Source of the DNA: Gammaproteobacteria bacterium
GTDB lineage: Bacteria > Pseudomonadota > Gammaproteobacteria > SZUA-229
DNA: 25,611 bases
Reading direction: 5' to 3'
NCBI GenBank assembly: GCA_011051475.1
Contig: DRLE01000190.1
Location: 1-25,611, forward strand
In this document: positions 22,847-25,611 of the stretch, piece after piece
Numbering within the stretch: position 1 is the first letter of the stretch
Layout of the letters: each line of letters begins with the position of its first letter
Translations under genes and position numbers: made by a program
The notes under the pieces: model-generated
What the model saw: only the letters and a program-made list of their open reading frames with translations
Databases searched by the model: none
Told to the model about the DNA's origin: nothing

Positions 22847-23251
22847 TCAGGGATGCATCTGCATGTGCTGTTCATAGTAATACCAGTTAATGTCCGCCCC
22901 GGTCAGCAGTGGCAGGGCAATCAGTCCTATTATGCCCAGAAGGGCCATTAGCAGTGCGCCAAGGAAAGCACTGCCAAAGCCTTTTACCTCAAAGCCCGGA
23001 ACAATCGAAGCCGTCAGCATTATCATCAGCGCATTGATCACCAGGGCAAACAGGCCAAAACTGACAACCGTCAGCGGCATGGTCAGAAACCAGAGAACGG
23101 GACGGATAAAGGCATTGATCAGGCCAAGTACGCATGCGGCAATAGCAAACGCCGTCAGGTTTTCAGCCTTGATGCCGGGCACTATCAGGCAGGCAAAGCC
23201 CAGACCGATAGCGGTGGCCAGCCAGACGAAAAACAATGTGCTTACATCCAT
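22847..23251 (-). CDS. four-span membrane protein, phage-holin-4_2 / YvlD-like family (PF04020)
   Basis: A 134-residue membrane protein with four hydrophobic segments. The pattern N-A-F-I-R-P-V-L-W-F-L-T-M-P-L-T-V-V-S-F-G-L-F between spans two and three, then N-A-L-M-I, is characteristic of PF04020, which includes YvlD. Despite the family name there is no phage context here, and members are ordinary chromosomal membrane proteins of unclear function. The C-terminus is polar and rich in Tyr, Gln and Met. It starts 12 bases after the stop of the DUF2846-type gene, so the two are probably co-transcribed. Confidence 0.8.
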   Translation of the reverse strand: MDVSTLFFVWLATAIGLGFACLIVPGIKAENLTAFAIAACVLGLINAFIRPVLWFLTMPLTVVSFGLFALVINALMIMLTASIVPGFEVKGFGSAFLGALLMALLGIIGLIALPLLTGADINWYYYEQHMQMHP

Positions 23252-23262
23252 AGCGTATCCTG

Positions 23263-23850
23263 TTAGTGTGAAAAGGGATTGCTGGTTTTTTCGGTTGAAA
23301 ACCGGCTTGCTGCCGGTTTTTGTGTTGCTTCACCGTTTTCAGGGCCCGCCAATGCCTTATCGCCGGCCGAGCCTGAAGGCTGGCAACATTCAGCAATTTC
23401 ACCATAGGCCTTTTGGGCCGGCACTTCAAGCAGTATAAAACCACGCCTGTAGGGTTTATAGCCGGCGCCGTCATCCAGCGCCAGAGAAGTATCTATGCGT
23501 ATAAAATAAGTCTTTGCCGGTTGTAAATCAAGGCCAAGCCGACTGTTACCGGCGGTGCTGTAATCACTTTTCAGCTCAAAACGGGTCTCGCCCGCGGGCA
23601 GGGAAAAGTGAAGCATGCGCCCGTTTTTAATCTGCAGGCGAAAAGCATCGTTGATAAAAAGTTCCGGCGCGTACAGGGCGTTGCTGAAATGCTTCGGTCG
23701 GTAGACGTAGACGCTGGCCTTGCCGGATTCGACCGGTAGCGGCCTGAATTCACCCCTGGGGCTGGTGCTGCAGGCGATCAGGGCAGGCAGCAGGAAAACC
23801 GGCAGAAGCAGTGATAGCTTATTCAAAACGTAGCTGGTAGCCGGCGGCAT
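23263..23850 (-). CDS. DUF2846-type lipoprotein
   Basis: A 195-residue lipoprotein. The hydrophobic start (L-S-L-L-L-P-V-F-L-L-P-A) ends in the lipobox L-I-A-C (Cys27). The core S-V-Y-V-Y-R-P-K...F-I-N-D...L-P-A-G-E-T-R-F-E matches the beta-rich DUF2846 domain found in small proteobacterial lipoproteins of unknown role. The last ~45 residues are a polar, low-complexity tail (Cys-Cys then Gly/Ala/Pro/Gln). The ATG at 23850 follows GGGAGG at a 12-base distance and lies inside the end of ppx, overlapping it by 32 bases; this suggests an operon with ppx. A TTG at 23826 is a weaker alternative start. Confidence 0.8.
   Translation of the reverse strand: MPPATSYVLNKLSLLLPVFLLPALIACSTSPRGEFRPLPVESGKASVYVYRPKHFSNALYAPELFINDAFRLQIKNGRMLHFSLPAGETRFELKSDYSTAGNSRLGLDLQPAKTYFIRIDTSLALDDGAGYKPYRRGFILLEVPAQKAYGEIAECCQPSGSAGDKALAGPENGEATQKPAASRFSTEKTSNPFSH
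23298..23320. terminator. terminator-like hairpin inside the 3' end of the DUF2846-type gene
   Basis: AAAACCGGC (23298-23306) and GCCGGTTTT (23312-23320) form a perfect 9-base stem with a five-base loop, and T follows on the plus strand. On the plus strand it could stop read-through from the small DUF3149-type gene; on the minus strand it lies within coding sequence about 35 bases before the stop. A chance palindrome in a Pro/Ala-coding stretch cannot be excluded. Confidence 0.4.
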
Positions 23851-25327
23851 GGAGATAGTTAACCTCCCTGATCAGGTCGGCCAGCGTCATACTGTGTTCG
23901 TCCAGCCAGCCTGGCGGAAAAGTCAGTGACAATGCCTTTTTCCCGGCTTCGATGCCAATCCCGGGCAGCTGCTGTTCCGTGCGTCCCCGGTGCAGCAGCA
24001 CGGCAAGACGCAGCAGCATGCACATTTGCGCACCGGCCTTTGCAAAGGGTTTCATCAGCTGTTTAAACTCACCGCTGCGGAACTTGCTGCGATGTGACAG
24101 CACCAGCGCGGCCAGCAGGGCCTGCTCCTGCCGGGAGAAGCCCTGAAGGTCGGCATTCTGCAGAATATAGGCGCCGTGCTTGTGGTAGTTATTATGAGAG
24201 ATCTGCAGCCCGACCTCGTGCAGGGTTGCGGCCCAGCGCAGCAAGGGGCGCAGCTGTTCGCTGTCGAGTGACCATTGAGGCGCCGCCATATCAAACAGTT
24301 CGGCCACCGTGTCGGTTACGCGCCGGGCCTGTGGTGCATCGACGCGCCACTTGCTGATAGCGGTTTCAACGGTGGCATCCCGCACATCATGATGGGTGAT
24401 ACGGCCGACCAGGTCATAAAGCAGGCCTTCACGCATGCTCTGTTCCGAGACCTGCATCTGTTCGATTTTAAGTGCCTTGAAAACGGCATGCAGGACGCAG
24501 AGACCACCGGCAAGCACGGGCCTGCGGCTGTCACTGAGGCCGGCCAGTTTCACCCTGTCGACATGTCCGGCATCGAGCAGCGCCTTGCGCAGGCGTTTGA
24601 GTGATTTGAAACTGATGCCATCAAGGCACCAGCCTTCATCATGCACAATATTACGGATGGCCTTGATGGTGCCGGAGCAGCCGATGGCTTCGTCCCAGTG
24701 ACTTGCGTTGAAGTTGGCAGCCTGCGAGAAAAAGACCAGTTGTGCCTCGATTTCCGCGGCTTTCATGGCCCTGGCCGTTACCGTACCGTCATTAAAAAAA
24801 CGCCGGCTGATGCTGACGCAACCGGTGTACATGCTTTCCCGGTGCAGTGGTTGCATACCGCGGCCGATAATCAGCTCGGTGCTGCCGCCACCGATATCCA
24901 CGACCAGACGCCTGCCCTCGCCTGCAGCCAGACCATGGGCCACGCCGAGATAGATCAGGCGTGCCTCTTCGCGGCCACCGATGATTTCTATCGGGTGCTG
25001 CAGAATCTCTTCCGCTCGGGCGACAAAGGCGGCGGCATTTTTCGCCACACGCAGGGTGTTGGTGCCGGCAATGCGCACCGCAGCCTGAGGCAGATCACGG
25101 ATGCGCTGGGCAAAGGTTTCCAGGCAGGCAAAGGCACGCTCCTGTGCGGCCTGGTCGATAATACCTTGTTCGTCCAGGCCGGCACCGAGACGAACGTTCA
25201 TGCGCAGGCGGTCAATAATGGAAAGCGTACCGCTGTCTTCAAGGCGGGCGACAATCATGTGAAAGCTGTTGGAGCCGAGGTCAATGGCAGCCAGTGTTTC
25301 GGGTAAATGCTGTTCCGCTGAAGTCAT
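23819..25327 (-). CDS. ppx: exopolyphosphatase (Ppx/GppA family)
   Basis: Ppx removes terminal phosphates from long polyphosphate chains; the related GppA acts on pppGpp. The protein has 502 residues, close to the ~510 of E. coli Ppx. The first ASKHA phosphate loop is A-I-D-L-G-S-N-S-F-H-M (14-24), the catalytic glutamate is in G-R-E-E-A-R-L-I (Glu121), and the second loop is V-V-D-I-G-G-G-S-T-E-L (142-152). The C-terminal HD-like domain has R-W-A-A-T-L-H-E-V-G-L and A-Y-I-L-Q-N. The overall length and C-terminal domain favour Ppx over GppA, but the two are hard to separate by eye. Its end overlaps the DUF2846-type gene. Confidence 0.93.
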   Translation of the reverse strand: MTSAEQHLPETLAAIDLGSNSFHMIVARLEDSGTLSIIDRLRMNVRLGAGLDEQGIIDQAAQERAFACLETFAQRIRDLPQAAVRIAGTNTLRVAKNAAAFVARAEEILQHPIEIIGGREEARLIYLGVAHGLAAGEGRRLVVDIGGGSTELIIGRGMQPLHRESMYTGCVSISRRFFNDGTVTARAMKAAEIEAQLVFFSQAANFNASHWDEAIGCSGTIKAIRNIVHDEGWCLDGISFKSLKRLRKALLDAGHVDRVKLAGLSDSRRPVLAGGLCVLHAVFKALKIEQMQVSEQSMREGLLYDLVGRITHHDVRDATVETAISKWRVDAPQARRVTDTVAELFDMAAPQWSLDSEQLRPLLRWAATLHEVGLQISHNNYHKHGAYILQNADLQGFSRQEQALLAALVLSHRSKFRSGEFKQLMKPFAKAGAQMCMLLRLAVLLHRGRTEQQLPGIGIEAGKKALSLTFPPGWLDEHSMTLADLIREVNYLHAAGYQLRFE

Positions 25328-25478
25328 GGAAATAAAGCTGTGGATGTTCGAAACAATATATAATGCATCTTACATGAATTATAAAATGCTGTAAGTGCTA
25401 ATCCATGCCTGTCCTTCACAATTATGCCGTCATCTGTTCAGCCGTTATGAAGCCCGCTTTGCGCAGGGCGTATCCGTA

Positions 25479-25611
25479 ATGAAGCAGATCTATATTTATT
25501 ATTACAGGATGTCAGGCGATGGTCATGGTCAGTTACCCGCCGGGCAGGTACAGCAGCGCTGGCTGGCGGAGCTGTCTGTGCAGAAACGTACGGCCATAGC
25601 GCGTCTTGTTA
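25479..25611 (+). CDS. N-terminal fragment of an unidentified gene running off the window
   Basis: An open frame from ATG 25479 continues without a stop for 44 codons to the window end. The visible part has M-K-Q-I-Y-I-Y-Y-Y-R-M, then W-L-A-E-L-S-V-Q-K-R-T-A-I-A-R-L. The L-S-x-x-K-R...A-R-L pattern is faintly like the start of Sfp/HetI-type 4'-phosphopantetheinyl transferases, but this is too little to name it. The ATG overlaps the TAA of a 24-codon upstream frame (TAATG), which may indicate coupling or chance. The ribosome site is weak (AGGG about 12 bases upstream). Confidence 0.4.
   Translation, partial: MKQIYIYYYRMSGDGHGQLPAGQVQQRWLAELSVQKRTAIARLV

Noticed and set aside
22847..23251. A phage holin pointing to a prophage
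   Set aside because: The PF04020 family name is misleading; there are no phage genes nearby, and the protein looks like an ordinary chromosomal membrane protein.
25405..25479. A 24-residue frame ending in TAATG before the last partial gene
   Set aside because: No ribosome site and no recognisable features; the TAATG overlap is suggestive but not enough to call a gene.

Overview
The window reads as a chromosomal segment of a free-living gammaproteobacterium. It starts with the order mnmG, rsmG, parA, parB, atpIBEFHAGDC, glmU, which in Pseudomonas-like and related gammaproteobacteria lies close to the replication origin. The F-type ATP synthase subunits, GlmU, MnmG tail and Ppx all resemble their gammaproteobacterial counterparts in length and motifs. 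No phage, plasmid, CRISPR, tRNA or rRNA gene was seen. Species cannot be named from the sequence alone.

Layout. 1-265 is the end of mnmG. 366-2180 (minus strand) is an unusual insertion: a lipoprotein made of seven FG-GAP repeats, built from seven ~210-bp DNA repeats. 2357-4718 carries rsmG and the chromosome-partitioning pair parA/parB. 4719-5115 is a gene-free gap with a 239-bp palindromic interspersed element and the likely atp promoter. 5116-12369 is the complete ATP synthase operon, with a hairpin repeat between atpA and atpG and an intrinsic terminator after atpC. glmU and a secreted Sel1-repeat protein follow.

14768-15316 is a 549-bp gap full of imperfect inverted repeats. It precedes a 1153-residue protein that I identify as a probable pyrophosphate-dependent PEP carboxykinase. 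Next to it, past a 20-bp perfect palindrome, is a pyruvate kinase with Lys at the position that decides potassium dependence. Together they form a compact PEP/oxaloacetate/pyruvate node that may work with PPi and without K+. Pyruvate kinase is closely followed by a two-cysteine periplasmic protein of unknown function and a TlpA-like thioredoxin, in an apparent three-gene operon.

21511-22240 (minus) holds two overlapping genes of unknown function. Directly upstream of them lies a 271-bp MITE-like element with perfect 34-bp terminal inverted repeats bordered by TA. Then come a tiny DUF3149-type membrane protein (plus strand), a PF04020-type membrane protein, a DUF2846-type lipoprotein and exopolyphosphatase ppx (all minus). 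A truncated gene runs off the right end.

The most interesting points are the PPi-PEPCK / K117-type pyruvate kinase neighbourhood and the concentration of four different palindromic interspersed repeats in 25 kb. The lipoprotein propeller breaking the usual mnmG-rsmG junction is also notable. All family assignments come from reading motifs, not from database searches.
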